The notes below the pieces were generated by a model. That model was not told the origin of the DNA. It worked only from the letters and a program-made list of their open reading frames with translations, and did no database searches. Shown piece by piece: positions 27,285 through 36,073 of a stretch of 64,000 bases of DNA. The translations under genes and the position numbers were made by a program. This DNA comes from Leisingera sp. M658 (lineage in GTDB: Bacteria > Pseudomonadota > Alphaproteobacteria > Rhodobacterales > Rhodobacteraceae): contig NZ_CP083546.1 of NCBI RefSeq assembly GCF_025144145.1, positions 4,002,001 to 4,066,000 on the forward strand, given 5' to 3'. How positions within the stretch are numbered: position 1 is the first letter of the stretch; each line of letters opens with the position of its first letter.

Positions 27285-27686
27285 ATGCCGAAACATAAGG
27301 TATGGAGGTTCACCATTGAAACATCTCCTTCAGGCAAGAATACCTGGCCCATCGACCTGAAACGGGAAGCAATTCGGCGCTTCGGCGCGCTGCAAAACGG
27401 CAAGGCTTGGTCCGAAGACCTAGGTTACGATTTCGAGCTGAAGCATGATCGGCGGACCTGGCTAATCGAGGTCATACCCAGCCAAGGCGATCGGTGCCAG
27501 TTCGAGATGGGAGTGTCCGAGGTTCGCGCCGCACGGGAGGCAGCCAGGCCTAAAGCCGGTCAGCGTTATGTCGTGATCTATGTCGCCAACCCTGCGACTT
27601 TGAGAGCAACACGGGTCGACATTTTGCCAAACCCTATGAGCGATGAACCCGAATTGGGCGGTGACAGAGATCGAGCGAAGTGTTGA
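27285..27686 (+). CDS. Small DUF3883-like protein
   Basis: Protein of 133 residues with strong AGGAGGGG before the ATG. Residues about 45-115 resemble the DUF3883 domain found at the C-terminus of NO VEIN and in some restriction or defence proteins: DLGYDFELKHDRRTWLIEVI, then the FEMGVSEVRAA helix and YVVIYVANP. Where relatives have the nuclease-like IEVK, this protein reads IEVI, so a catalytic role is doubtful. No helicase or other partner is adjacent. It stands alone between tRNA-Arg and the LacI gene, so it may be island cargo or a relic of a larger protein. Confidence 0.5.
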   Translation: MPKHKVWRFTIETSPSGKNTWPIDLKREAIRRFGALQNGKAWSEDLGYDFELKHDRRTWLIEVIPSQGDRCQFEMGVSEVRAAREAARPKAGQRYVVIYVANPATLRATRVDILPNPMSDEPELGGDRDRAKC

Positions 27687-28051
27687 AATTCTGCTCTTGC
27701 CGGTTTTTTGCGGTTGCGGTGCTGCAACATCAGAGGCGGTTTCCCGCCTTGCGTGCCTGCGCCGTGTTTGTGCCGTGAGCGCGACGTCAGACCGCAATGG
27801 GCCAAGAACGCTCGTGCAGTGCGCTTGAGCCGATGGATCGCTTTGGCCGAGGCTGTTTCGTATTAGTGCTGCGCGCCAATATAGAGACCATAGGGTGCGT
27901 CAGCTAGAAGCCTCTGCCGGGGTCAGTTGCAACACTTGCTCACAATGGGATGGGCGGGGCCGATTGCCTGTTTGCCGCGCGCAGTTTCCATTGTGCAGCA
28001 ACCGATGTCTGCGCTAACGTTGCACACAGCAATAAAAAGAGGCTCAGGAAC
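27687..28051. other. 365-base stretch without a recognised gene
   Basis: It contains short low-complexity GC-rich sequence and presumably the promoter of the LacI-family gene. No ORF with family features, no strong terminator and no RNA fold was recognised on either strand. Confidence 0.5.
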
Positions 28052-29077
28052 GTGACCACGGACAGCAAGCGCCCTCTCACCCTCCGCGATGTATCCGAAG
28101 CAACCGGTGTATCCGAAATGACCGTAAGCCGCGTACTGCGCAATCGCGGCGATGTGTCGGAAAAGACCCGCACCAAGGTGCTGAGTGCCGCCAAAGAACT
28201 GGGCTACGTGCCCAACAAGATCGCCGGCGCGCTGGCTTCGAACCGGGTGAACCTGGTGGCGGTGATCATCCCCTCGTTGTCGAACATGGTGTTCCCCGAG
28301 GTGCTGACCGGCGTCAACAAGGTGCTGGAGAATACCGAGCTGCAGCCGGTGGTCGGCGTCACCGACTATCAGCCCGAGAAAGAGGAAAAGGTGCTTTATG
28401 AAATGCTCTCTTGGCGCCCCTCCGGTGTGATAATTGCAGGATTGGAACATACCGAGGCCGCCCGCGCCATGCTGAACAGCGCCGGTATCCCGGTGGTGGA
28501 GATCATGGATACCGACGGCAAGCCGGTGGATGCGATGGTCGGCATTTCCCACCGTCGCGCGGGCCGCGAAATGGCCAAGGCGATCCTTAAGGCCGGATAC
28601 CGGCATATTGGCTTCATGGGCACCAAGATGCCGCTTGATCACCGGGCGCGAAAGCGGTTCGAAGGTTTCACCGAGGCGCTGGCCAAGGAAGGCGTGGAGA
28701 TCGAAGACCGCGAGTTTTACTCAGGCGGTTCGGCGCTGGCCAAGGGGCGCGAGATGACTGAAGCCATGCTGGAGCGCTCACCGGAATTGGATTTTCTCTA
28801 TTTCTCCAATGATATGATCGGCGCGGGCGGGTTGCTGTATTTGCTCGATCAGGGCATTGATGTGCCGGGCCAGATTGGCCTGGCTGGTTTCAACGGGGTG
28901 GAGCTGCTGCAGGGGCTGCCCCGCAAGCTGGCCACTATGGACGCCTGCCGCCTGGACATCGGACGCAAAGCGGCTGAGATCATTGCGGCACAGCTGGACG
29001 ATCCGGACACAGAGATCGATAAGCATGTCACGCTGACCCCGACCATTTCCTATGGCGACACGCTGAAACGGCGCTGA
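28052..29077 (+). CDS. LacI-family transcriptional regulator
   Basis: Regulator of 341 residues. The N-terminal helix-turn-helix and hinge read LTLRDVSEATGVSEMTVSRV and LGYVPNKIAGALASNR; the periplasmic-binding-like sensor domain follows (residues about 65-335). It resembles the gluconate-type (GntR of the LacI family) group. The start is GTG at 28052 with CAGGAA just before it; the frame continues upstream but without family sequence. Its stop shares a base with the start of the YcaQ-like gene. No sugar-utilisation genes are adjacent, so the regulon cannot be inferred. Confidence 0.92.
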   Translation: MTTDSKRPLTLRDVSEATGVSEMTVSRVLRNRGDVSEKTRTKVLSAAKELGYVPNKIAGALASNRVNLVAVIIPSLSNMVFPEVLTGVNKVLENTELQPVVGVTDYQPEKEEKVLYEMLSWRPSGVIIAGLEHTEAARAMLNSAGIPVVEIMDTDGKPVDAMVGISHRRAGREMAKAILKAGYRHIGFMGTKMPLDHRARKRFEGFTEALAKEGVEIEDREFYSGGSALAKGREMTEAMLERSPELDFLYFSNDMIGAGGLLYLLDQGIDVPGQIGLAGFNGVELLQGLPRKLATMDACRLDIGRKAAEIIAAQLDDPDTEIDKHVTLTPTISYGDTLKRR

Positions 29078-30282
29078 TGGCGCTGCAACGGCTGGACAAT
29101 CAAAGCGCGCGGCGGCTGTTCCTGGACCGCCATGCCTTGCTGGAGCAGCCTGCTGGCCCTGCCAAGGGTGCGGACTTGCTGGCGCTGATCCAGCGTTTGG
29201 GGTTTGTGCAGCTCGACAGCATCAACACGGTGGCGCGCGCCCATGACGTGATCCTCTATTCACGCCGCCCGGGTTATCGGGCCAAACATCTGAAGCAGCT
29301 CTACGAGCGGGACCGCGGGCTGTTTGAACATTGGACCCATGACGCCGCGATGATCCCGATGGGGTTCTACCCCCATTGGCATCTGAGGTTTCAGCGTGAC
29401 ACCGAGTTGCTGCGCAATCGCTGGCGCAACTGGCAGCGCGACGGGTTTGAGGCGCAGTTCGAAACCGTCCTGAACCATGTGCGGGATCACGGCCCAGTCA
29501 GTTCTTCTGACCTTGGCAAGGATGAAAAGAAGGGTTCCGGCGGCTGGTGGGACTGGCATCCGTCCAAAACCGCGTTGGAATATCTCTGGCGTTCCGGCGC
29601 GCTGACTGTGGTGGGGCGCGAAGGTTTTCAGAAACGCTATGACCTGACCGAGAGAGTGATTGAGGAGCATCTCTGCCCAGGCGCCCAGCCCTGCGATGAG
29701 GAGGCCACAGTCAGCTGGCTTTGCTCCGCTGCGATGGACCGGCTGGGCTTTGCCACTTCCGGCGAGCTCGCAGCGTTCTGGGACACGGCTTCTCCGGCGG
29801 AAGCCAAGCTATGGTGCGCCGAACAGCTGCGCCAAGGAGAGCTGGAAGAGATCGAGATCCAGCAGGCTGACGGCAAGCTGCGCAAAGTGTTCGCCCGTCC
29901 GGGCACCGTGGAGACCACTGCGGAATTGGGTCCGGCACCAGGCCGGATGCGGGTGCTCAGCCCCTTTGACCCAGCCCTGCGCGACCGCAAGCGGGCGGAA
30001 CGGCTGTTCGGTTTCCATTACCGGATTGAGGTCTTCACCCCCGCACCCAAGCGCCAGTACGGCTATTACGTCTTTCCGCTGCTGGAGGGCACACGCCTGG
30101 TCGGCCGCATCGATATGAAGGCGGACCGGGACGCGGGCGTCTTGCGCGTCACCGCCGTATGGCCTGAACGGGATGTGAAATGGTCGCTGCCCCGCACAAA
30201 GCGGCTGGAGGCAGAACTGGACCGGGTTGCGCGCTTTGCCGGCCTCAGCAGAGTGAGTTTCGCTGACGGCTGGTTGCGCTGA
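29077..30282 (+). CDS. YcaQ-type winged-helix DNA glycosylase
   Basis: Protein of 401 residues of the HTH_42 (DUF1006) family, whose members YcaQ/AlkZ excise bulky or crosslinked N7-alkylguanine. The catalytic-loop region reads FVQLDSINTVARAHDVILYS, matching the QxD-type motif of the YcaQ side. Winged-helix repeats follow (HPSKTALEYLWRSGAL). The C-terminal part contains LSPFDPALRDRKRAERLFGF and YYVFPLLEG, usual family blocks. It starts in a 1-base overlap with the LacI gene, so it is co-transcribed, perhaps fortuitously. Confidence 0.88.
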   Translation: MALQRLDNQSARRLFLDRHALLEQPAGPAKGADLLALIQRLGFVQLDSINTVARAHDVILYSRRPGYRAKHLKQLYERDRGLFEHWTHDAAMIPMGFYPHWHLRFQRDTELLRNRWRNWQRDGFEAQFETVLNHVRDHGPVSSSDLGKDEKKGSGGWWDWHPSKTALEYLWRSGALTVVGREGFQKRYDLTERVIEEHLCPGAQPCDEEATVSWLCSAAMDRLGFATSGELAAFWDTASPAEAKLWCAEQLRQGELEEIEIQQADGKLRKVFARPGTVETTAELGPAPGRMRVLSPFDPALRDRKRAERLFGFHYRIEVFTPAPKRQYGYYVFPLLEGTRLVGRIDMKADRDAGVLRVTAVWPERDVKWSLPRTKRLEAELDRVARFAGLSRVSFADGWLR

Positions 30283-30286
30283 GGAA

Positions 30287-30730
30287 TTACTCGGGCCGTA
30301 GCTGGGCCTCGATTACTTGGCGGTAATCCTCCGGCGCGGGTATTGCAGTAAAGCTCTCCGGAGCAATGAAAACGCAAACAAACTTGCCTTCAAAGCACAG
30401 CACCCCATCCTGCCGCGCTTTCACCCGGAAAGTCACCGACTTTCCACCCAGTGCCGAAGGCCAGACCTCGCATTTCAACCGGTGCCGCGGGGTGACCGGC
30501 GACCGGAAATCGATGCTCATATGCACGAACGGCGTACCGGTGCCGCGGTCCAGCTCCATCTGATACCAGCCATCGCCGCCCAGGTGATGCTCCCACCAGG
30601 CGTCAATCGCCTCCAGCGCGAAAACTGGCAGCCGCCCGGTATAGGCAATCCGGGCCGGGTCGCAATCGCCCCAGCCCACGCGGATTTCATGCTCGAAACT
30701 CGACTGCTGCCCTGTACTGTTCTGCGCCAT
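30287..30730 (-). CDS. Acyl-CoA thioesterase, 4-hydroxybenzoyl-CoA type
   Basis: Hotdog-fold protein of 147 residues. The N-terminal motif VGWGDCDPARIAYTGRLPVF contains the catalytic Asp of the 4HBT/YbgC group, and the long helix (ALEAIDAWWEHHLG) follows. It should hydrolyse an acyl- or aryl-CoA ester. ATG 30730 (a GTG precedes it) lies 13 bases after the stop of the TRAP large permease on the same strand, so it is probably the last gene of the TRAP operon, hinting at a CoA-activated aromatic or carboxylic substrate. That link is inference. Confidence 0.87.
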   Translation of the reverse strand: MAQNSTGQQSSFEHEIRVGWGDCDPARIAYTGRLPVFALEAIDAWWEHHLGGDGWYQMELDRGTGTPFVHMSIDFRSPVTPRHRLKCEVWPSALGGKSVTFRVKARQDGVLCFEGKFVCVFIAPESFTAIPAPEDYRQVIEAQLRPE

Positions 30731-30743
30731 CACACTAGCCCCG

Positions 30744-32249
30744 TCATTGCATCAGCATCAGCGGCAGCAGCGTGATGATCGGGAAGGCAACCAGGATGAC
30801 CACCCGGATAAGATCAGAGGCAACAAAGAACATCACCGCCTTGTAAGTGTCGATCATCTTGGTCTTACGGTCCATTGCGCTGATGATGAACAGGTTCATG
30901 CCCACTGGCGGGGTGATCAGGCCAACCTCGACCACGATCAGTACCAGGATCCCGAACCAGATGGCGACATATTCCGCCTCGATCCGGTTCACCCGGCCTT
31001 CGGTCACCCGGATGCCCAGCTCTTTCATCTGCTCGCGGGTCAGCTCCGCTCCGGCCGCAATGGCGTCCTTGATCGAGGCGAGCATCTCGGCCCCCATCCC
31101 CTCAGGCACTCCAGCCTTCAGCACCTCCATCGCTGCATCCGCCTGCATCGCTGGCAACGACAGCAGACCGAAATCCATCGCCGAGATTACTGGAAAGAAG
31201 ATCGGGATTGTCAGCAGGATCATCGACAGCGAATCCATCAGGCAGCCGAAGACCAAGTAGAATCCCAGGATCAGTGCCAGCACCATCCAAGGGCTAAGAC
31301 CCTGGCTCACAACATAATCCGCCAGTTCCTGCGGTACTTTTGTGAGTGCCAGGAAACCATTGTAAAAACCAGCACCCAGCACGATGAAGAAGATCATCGC
31401 GGTGGACCGTGCGGTCACCAGGAAACTGTCAGCCAGCGTTTCGCGGTTCAGCCCGCCATTGGTCCAGGCGATAAAGCCGGTGCCAAATGCGCCCACGGCT
31501 GCGCCCTCGGTCGGAGTGAACCAGCCCAGGTAGATACCGCCCACCACCAGGCCGAACACCAGAAGCACCGGCCAGACATGTATCAGCGCGGCAAAACGCT
31601 CGCGCATCGGCACTGGCGGGCGGGTGCCTGCACTTTCCGGGAACAGCCGCACATAGACCGAGATTGCAATTACATAACCCAAAGCCGCCAGCAGGCCCGG
31701 AATGAAGGCGGATAGGAACAGCTTGGCGATGTTCTGCTCGGTCAGGATCGCATAGATGACCAGCACAACAGAAGGCGGGATCAGGATACCCAGCGTGCCG
31801 CCCGCCGCCAGCGTCGCGGTCGAAAATCCGCCGGCATAGCCGTATTGCTTCAGCTCCGGCAGTGCCACACGGCCCATGGTGGCAGCGGTGGCCAAGGACG
31901 AACCGCAGATCGCACCAAAGCCTGCGCAGGCGCCGATGGCCGCCATCGCAACCCCGCCTTTGCGGTGGCCCAGGAACCCTTCAGCTGCCTTGAACAACGC
32001 GGTGGACATGCCGCCGAGCGTCGCGAAATGCCCCATCAGCAGGAACATCGGCACAATGGTCAGCGAATAAGAGGAAAAGGTCGAATAGGTCTCGCTTTTC
32101 AGCCGCCCGAACGCCACTTGCGTGCCGTCCGTGACCCAGATCAGCCCGCCAAGGCCGACTAGAAACATCGAGAGCCCGATCGGAACCCGCAGAAAGATCA
32201 GCAGCATCAGAACCGGGAAGGAGGCGATGCCAATTTCAAGAGCCGTCAC
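30744..32249 (-). CDS. TRAP transporter large permease (DctM-type)
   Basis: Membrane subunit of 501 residues with a dozen or more hydrophobic segments. Family marks: VPIGLSMFLVGLGGLIW, GRVALPELKQYGYAGGFSTA, ILIPPSVVLVIYAILTEQ and VGLITPPVGMNLFII. A soluble insertion of about 80 residues (about 370-450) separates the last helices and makes it longer than usual. The start is GTG at 32249, overlapping the small permease stop as GTGA, with GGAGG 7 bases upstream. It forms the second TRAP system of the window. Confidence 0.92.
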   Translation of the reverse strand: MTALEIGIASFPVLMLLIFLRVPIGLSMFLVGLGGLIWVTDGTQVAFGRLKSETYSTFSSYSLTIVPMFLLMGHFATLGGMSTALFKAAEGFLGHRKGGVAMAAIGACAGFGAICGSSLATAATMGRVALPELKQYGYAGGFSTATLAAGGTLGILIPPSVVLVIYAILTEQNIAKLFLSAFIPGLLAALGYVIAISVYVRLFPESAGTRPPVPMRERFAALIHVWPVLLVFGLVVGGIYLGWFTPTEGAAVGAFGTGFIAWTNGGLNRETLADSFLVTARSTAMIFFIVLGAGFYNGFLALTKVPQELADYVVSQGLSPWMVLALILGFYLVFGCLMDSLSMILLTIPIFFPVISAMDFGLLSLPAMQADAAMEVLKAGVPEGMGAEMLASIKDAIAAGAELTREQMKELGIRVTEGRVNRIEAEYVAIWFGILVLIVVEVGLITPPVGMNLFIISAMDRKTKMIDTYKAVMFFVASDLIRVVILVAFPIITLLPLMLMQ

Positions 32250-32827
32250 TGTTCGCCCTCCACGCCGTCCCAAATCAGGATCCGGCCGGTAAAAAATTCG
32301 ATGGTGCGGATTGCACCCATATAGAGGCCCACAATCGCGGCGACGACAGCCGCCACCATGCTGATGCCGTAGGCCCACCAGACCGGAAACTCGAGCAGGA
32401 AGGAGGTCTCGCCATTGGAGAATTTACTCGTAAGCCCAGCCCCCAGCCGCCAGGCGATAAGAATCAGCACCGCGGCAAAGACAATTTCGGTCACCATCCG
32501 CAAAAACCGGTTCACTCCGCGTGGAAACGTATTGGCCACCACATCAACCGAGGCATGTCCCGCGGTGATCTGGCACAGCGGCATAAAGGCGAAGATGGCA
32601 AAGGCCACACCGGCCTCGACCAGTTCAAAATCGCCGTTGACCGGCCCGACCCAGCCGGTCATCCACTTTGAGAACCCCGGCGCAATCCGCTCCATCAAAT
32701 CGCCATGGAAGACGCCGTTGAGCAAACGCCCAGCGATCGAAACACATGTCAGAATGATCAGAAGAGTGAGGACCGCACCGCCCAGGTAGGCCATGGATTT
32801 GGCCAGCCGCATCATGAGCTTGTGCAT
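32246..32827 (-). CDS. TRAP transporter small permease (DctQ-type)
   Basis: Four-helix membrane subunit of 193 residues, with hydrophobic segments near 12-32, 65-85, 105-125 and 145-170. The conserved HASVDVV turn follows the second helix. It is translationally coupled to the large permease and lies 81 bases after the binding-protein gene, the gap holding a hairpin. Confidence 0.9.
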   Translation of the reverse strand: MHKLMMRLAKSMAYLGGAVLTLLIILTCVSIAGRLLNGVFHGDLMERIAPGFSKWMTGWVGPVNGDFELVEAGVAFAIFAFMPLCQITAGHASVDVVANTFPRGVNRFLRMVTEIVFAAVLILIAWRLGAGLTSKFSNGETSFLLEFPVWWAYGISMVAAVVAAIVGLYMGAIRTIEFFTGRILIWDGVEGEQ

Positions 32828-32854
32828 CGTTCAGTTGCCTTATTCCGGTATGCA

Positions 32855-32886
32855 AAGGGCCGCAGTGCAAATGCCGTGCGGCCCTT
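32855..32886. terminator. Intercistronic hairpin in the second TRAP operon
   Basis: AAGGGCCGCA (32855-32864) pairs perfectly with TGCGGCCCTT (32877-32886). On the transcribed minus strand only three T follow, so it is more likely a 3' stabiliser or weak terminator after the binding-protein gene, parallel to the hairpin at 3928. Confidence 0.6.
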
Positions 32887-32908
32887 CACTTTTATCAATC
32901 AAAACGCC

Positions 32909-33952
32909 TTACTGATACTGCGGCGTGTATTTCTCGATCAGCCCGCTGGCTTCTTCGATCAGCGCGGTACCGTCGAGGCCTTTTTCGGCCATGTCGGCGA
33001 TCCACTTATCGTAGATCGGCTGCGAGCGTTCACGCCAAACAGCAGTTTGTTCTTCGTCCAGGGTGATCACAGTGTTGCCCAGATCCAGCGCCATCTCGCG
33101 CGAGGGACCATCCGAATCCGCCTGGGTGCCGCCAGCAAAAACCGAGAATTCCAGGCCAGAGTTATCGTCGATCGCCTTCTTCAGGTCATCCGGCAGGCTC
33201 TCATACTTGTCTTTGTTCATCGCCAGAACAAAGGTCAGCGTATACAGTGCCTTGCCAGTGAACTCAGTGTGGTTCTCCACCAGCTCCGGGACCTTCAGCG
33301 CCGCCGTCACTTCCCACGGAATGGTGGTGCCGTCGATCACGCCCTTGGACAGACCTTCCGGAATCGCCGGAACTGGCATTCCCACCGGGGTTGCACCCAG
33401 CTCAGTCAGCAATGCGTTGACTGACCTGCCACCGCCGCGGATCTTCATACCTTCCAGATCTTCAGGCGTTTCCACCGGATCGGCGGTGTGGATCAAGCCG
33501 GGTCCATGCACCCAGGTGCCCAGAATGTGGACATCCTTGAACTCGGTGTCCTTCATGTGCTTGTCGAACATTTCCCAATAGGCGTGCGACACGGCGCGCG
33601 CATTGGTCATCATGAACGGCAGCTCGAACACTTCGGTCGACGGGTAGCGGCCCGGGGTATAGCCTACCACGGTCCAGACAATATCCGCCACGCCATCAAT
33701 GGCCTGGTCCATCAGCTCAGGCGGCTTACCCCCCAGCTGCATCGACGGGAAGCGATCAACCTTGATGCGCCCGCCCGAGGATTCCTCGACGTTGTCCGCC
33801 CAAACATCCAGGATCAGTTTCGGCACGTTTGCCTGTGCCGGCAGGAACTGGTGCAGTTTCAGGGTCACCTCCTGGGCAAATGCCGGCATTGCGCCGAACA
33901 TTGCCAAGGCCGCTGCCCCCGCTGCCCCCAATAGCTTTCTCCGAGTAGTCAT
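32909..33952 (-). CDS. TRAP transporter solute-binding protein (DctP-type)
   Basis: Periplasmic binding protein of 347 residues. The signal peptide MTTRRKLLGAAGAAALAMFG ends at AFAQ. The mature protein has the DctP pattern: LKLHQFLPAQANVPK at the first lobe, GVADIVWTVVGYTPGRYP, then the conserved LEGMKIRG block with the carboxylate-binding Arg and the EVTAALKV hinge. The ligand is an organic acid of unknown identity. It is the first gene of the operon; the large gap upstream should carry its promoter. Confidence 0.92.
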   Translation of the reverse strand: MTTRRKLLGAAGAAALAMFGAMPAFAQEVTLKLHQFLPAQANVPKLILDVWADNVEESSGGRIKVDRFPSMQLGGKPPELMDQAIDGVADIVWTVVGYTPGRYPSTEVFELPFMMTNARAVSHAYWEMFDKHMKDTEFKDVHILGTWVHGPGLIHTADPVETPEDLEGMKIRGGGRSVNALLTELGATPVGMPVPAIPEGLSKGVIDGTTIPWEVTAALKVPELVENHTEFTGKALYTLTFVLAMNKDKYESLPDDLKKAIDDNSGLEFSVFAGGTQADSDGPSREMALDLGNTVITLDEEQTAVWRERSQPIYDKWIADMAEKGLDGTALIEEASGLIEKYTPQYQ

Positions 33953-34277
33953 GTCTGTCCTCCCTTAGACCAAATCATTTGCGGGGTCCGCCGCTCTCGC
34001 AACATTACTGCGGCAGATGTCAGAATTCTTTCCGTTTCCGCCACCAAGACCCCGCGCAGGGTTCGTTTTACGAACCAGTTGCCCCCCTGCTATTAGGTGC
34101 ATTTGTAACTATCAACAGCGGATCATGCATTTTCCACTCATGAAATCTGCCTGCGCTTCCTGATCTCAGACAAGTTTCACAGCCGATATGTTACAAAGCC
34201 CCCTGCACTCACATTAAAATTGATACATATTAAGATGGCCGCATGGCAACAAAAATCATGGCTTTGCGCGCCTTGCG
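33953..34277. other. 325-base intergenic region before the second TRAP operon
   Basis: No gene is seen. It is AT-richer than its surroundings and must hold the promoter of the minus-strand TRAP operon and the 3' end of the FAH gene. No palindromic operator comparable to the one at 2722 was found. Confidence 0.5.
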
Positions 34278-34976
34278 TCATTCCGCAGCAGCCAGCGTCA
34301 AGTCGACCGGTGGCAGCCCATCAACCCCGCCGCGCATCCGGTCGCCTGCCTGAACGGCTCCAACACCGGCCGGCGTTCCAGTCAGAATCACATCTCCGGG
34401 CCGCAAGTGATAATAGCCGGACAGATGGCAGATAATCTCCTCAACGGACCAGATCATTTCCTCCAGCGCGGCGTCCTGCCGGATCTCCCCGTTTACCTCC
34501 AGCCAAATGCGCCGGCCAGACGGGTTGCCCCAATCTGCTGCCCGGGTCAGCGGTGCCAACACCGTCCCGTTCTCCAGATCCTTGCCCAGATCCCAGGGGC
34601 GTTGTTTCTGCCGCTCACGGATCTGCAGATCGCGCCGGGTCATATCCAGCGCACATCCATAGCCAAAGACAGCAGCCCTCGCCTCTTCGGCGGATGCTCG
34701 GAACACCGGCGCGCCAATCGCCACAGACAGCTCCATCTCATAGTGGAAGTTTTCAGTTCCAGGCGGATAGGGCACAGCCGCGCCCGTCAGCACCGCATTG
34801 ACCGCCGTCTTGGTGAAATAGAATGGCGCCTCGCGGTCCACTTCGTTGCCCATTTCGGCAGCATGAGCCGCGTAATTGCGCCCAACGCAGAAAATCCGCC
34901 CGACCGGGTATCCAGACGGTTCTCCGGCAACCGGAATCACCGGTGCTTCCTGCAATTTGAACAGAATCTCACCCAT
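34278..34976 (-). CDS. Fumarylacetoacetate hydrolase family protein, fumarylpyruvate-hydrolase-like
   Basis: FAH-fold hydrolase of 232 residues. Early motif GRIFCVGRNYAAHAAEMG; metal-binding Glu pair in HYEMELSVAIG; Asp in CALDMTRRDLQ; C-terminal LRPGDVILTGTPAGVG. The small single-domain layout fits fumarylpyruvate or acylpyruvate hydrolases of gentisate and related aromatic pathways. Three ATGs are close together; 34976 is chosen for the 7-base spacing to AAGGA, with 34979 and 34991 as alternatives. Same strand as the TRAP operon and thioesterase, so a link to aromatic-acid breakdown is possible but unproven. Confidence 0.88.
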   Translation of the reverse strand: MGEILFKLQEAPVIPVAGEPSGYPVGRIFCVGRNYAAHAAEMGNEVDREAPFYFTKTAVNAVLTGAAVPYPPGTENFHYEMELSVAIGAPVFRASAEEARAAVFGYGCALDMTRRDLQIRERQKQRPWDLGKDLENGTVLAPLTRAADWGNPSGRRIWLEVNGEIRQDAALEEMIWSVEEIICHLSGYYHLRPGDVILTGTPAGVGAVQAGDRMRGGVDGLPPVDLTLAAAE

Positions 34977-35083
34977 CATAGAATCCTTCATACCTCGGCA
35001 GATTCAGGCTGCCTCGCCAAGTCAGAGCCGCAATCCAACAGCCTGTAAACCCCGCTTTCGGCTTGAATGGTTTGAATGCCCTG

Positions 35084-35152
35084 CACACGGCCGTCCAGCA
35101 CAATCCTGATCTTCTTTTCCGATGAATACTGCTTGCGCGTCGCGCGTTTGAT
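35084..35152 (-). pseudogene. Fragment of an IS3-type orfA
   Basis: Some 23 codons read KRATRKQYSSEKKIRIVLDG, the opening of the helix-turn-helix protein of many IS3 elements. No more of that gene can be followed on either side. It lies against the left end of another IS3 remnant. Confidence 0.5.
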
Positions 35153-35211
35153 GCAGAGCCTCCCCCAATGAAGTGGTCCGCGCATATTTTTGGGAAAGCT
35201 GAGGACCATAG

Positions 35212-35507
35212 ATGGCCAAAGGAGACCGAAGCCCGAAGAGATTGACGTGAAGTTGCGGCAGGTTGAAGTCCTGATGGGGCAAGGCATGCCCCGGATTGAT
35301 GCAATCAGACAGATCGGCCTGACTGAACAAACTTATTACCGCTGGAAGAAGTACGGTGGAATGGGCGCAGAGAAGCTTAAGGAACTGAAGCGGCTTCAGA
35401 AGGAGGACGAGCGCTTTCGCAGGGCGGTATCGGACCTGAAAATGGACAAATTGATTCTGTCCGAGGCCGCAAAGGGAGCGAAGAGCGTGCCGGAAACGGT
35501 CTGGTGA
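35212..35507 (+). pseudogene. IS3-family orfA (helix-turn-helix protein), frameshifted
   Basis: The start ATGGCCAAAGGAGACCGAAG appears to have lost one base compared with the expected MAKRRPKPEEI, because the following EEIDVKLRQVEVLMGQGMPR lies in another frame. Helix-turn-helix and leucine-rich parts follow (LTEQTYYRWKKYGG, RRAVSDLKMDKLIL). The normal short end after EAAKG is replaced by an insertion of roughly 55 bases that contains hairpin F. Not functional. Confidence 0.75.
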
Positions 35508-35513
35508 CGTTTC
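35493..35513. repeat. Hairpin at the end of the IS3 orfA remnant (type 2 relative)
   Basis: GAAAC(G)GTC, loop TGGT, GACGTTTC with one bulged base. The layout GAAAC..GTC/GAC..GTTTC resembles the perfect hairpin at 26387. It lies inside extra sequence between AAAGGGA and TAAGCCCC of the IS. Confidence 0.5.
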
Positions 35514-35570
35514 AGCCCTGAATGGGCGGAGCCCCTAAGCCCCTCACCCCGCCGTACTTGCATTGATCTT

Positions 35571-35918
35571 GTGCGCAGCCAAATGAAAGTTTCCGAGCGT
35601 CGCGTTTGCCGCGTCCTGGGCCAGCTCCGATCCACACAGGGACAAGAGCCGGTTGGTCGGGTTGACGAAAACCGTCTGGTTGCGGACATGATCAAGTTAA
35701 CACGTCAGTATGAAGATACGGCTACGCCGCAGTTCCCGGTGGACGTATGCCCAATCTGGCTGAAAGCCGCAGTACGTCTCGTATCTTGCGCATCCGCTGC
35801 CCGGCAGGCGCATACGCGCTTGCTGCCGAGAGGGGGCAACCTCTTCATCGCGCTCCCTCTGGTCCCAAAAGAACCGCAAGGTAGCGGGCTGCTGATCGCC
35901 TCGCAGCAACACACCTGA
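35571..35918 (+). pseudogene. Truncated IS3-family orfB (transposase)
   Basis: The reading begins like IS3 orfB (RSQMKVSERRVCRVLGQLRS, DENRLVADMIKLTRQYE) and then breaks where the family continues GRYGYRRI. The catalytic DDE domain is absent. Sequence related to the 41-bp palindromic element occupies the 3' part (about 35795-35838). Confidence 0.7.
35795..35838. repeat. Relative of the 41-bp palindromic element, copy D
   Basis: It starts CGCTGCCCGGCAG like copies B and C and ends CCGAGAGGGGG like copies A and B, but the middle (GCGCATACGCGC) is different and longer. It lies in the debris of an IS3 orfB. Confidence 0.5.
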
Positions 35919-36073
35919 GAGGTCGCCGGATGTCATTGGACATGGGTGGCCGGATCACACCGGATTACGCAGGCAAGGCATTCCAACTTGGAATGACAGC
36001 AGTAGGCAATCTCATTGGTTTTGGCGGCGCGTTCGCGGATAAATGCACCCAGAGCTTACTCCAAGGAGGCCGC

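Noticed and set aside
34214-34240. TACATATTAA near the second TRAP operon, also found next to the GntR operator
   Set aside because: Only the AT-rich half is shared; the palindrome is absent, so a common operator is not supported.
35930-36073. Upstream in-frame extension of the E1 fusion by 48 codons
   Set aside because: These codons resemble IS3 end sequence and the ATG at 36074 has a strong AAGGAGG site.
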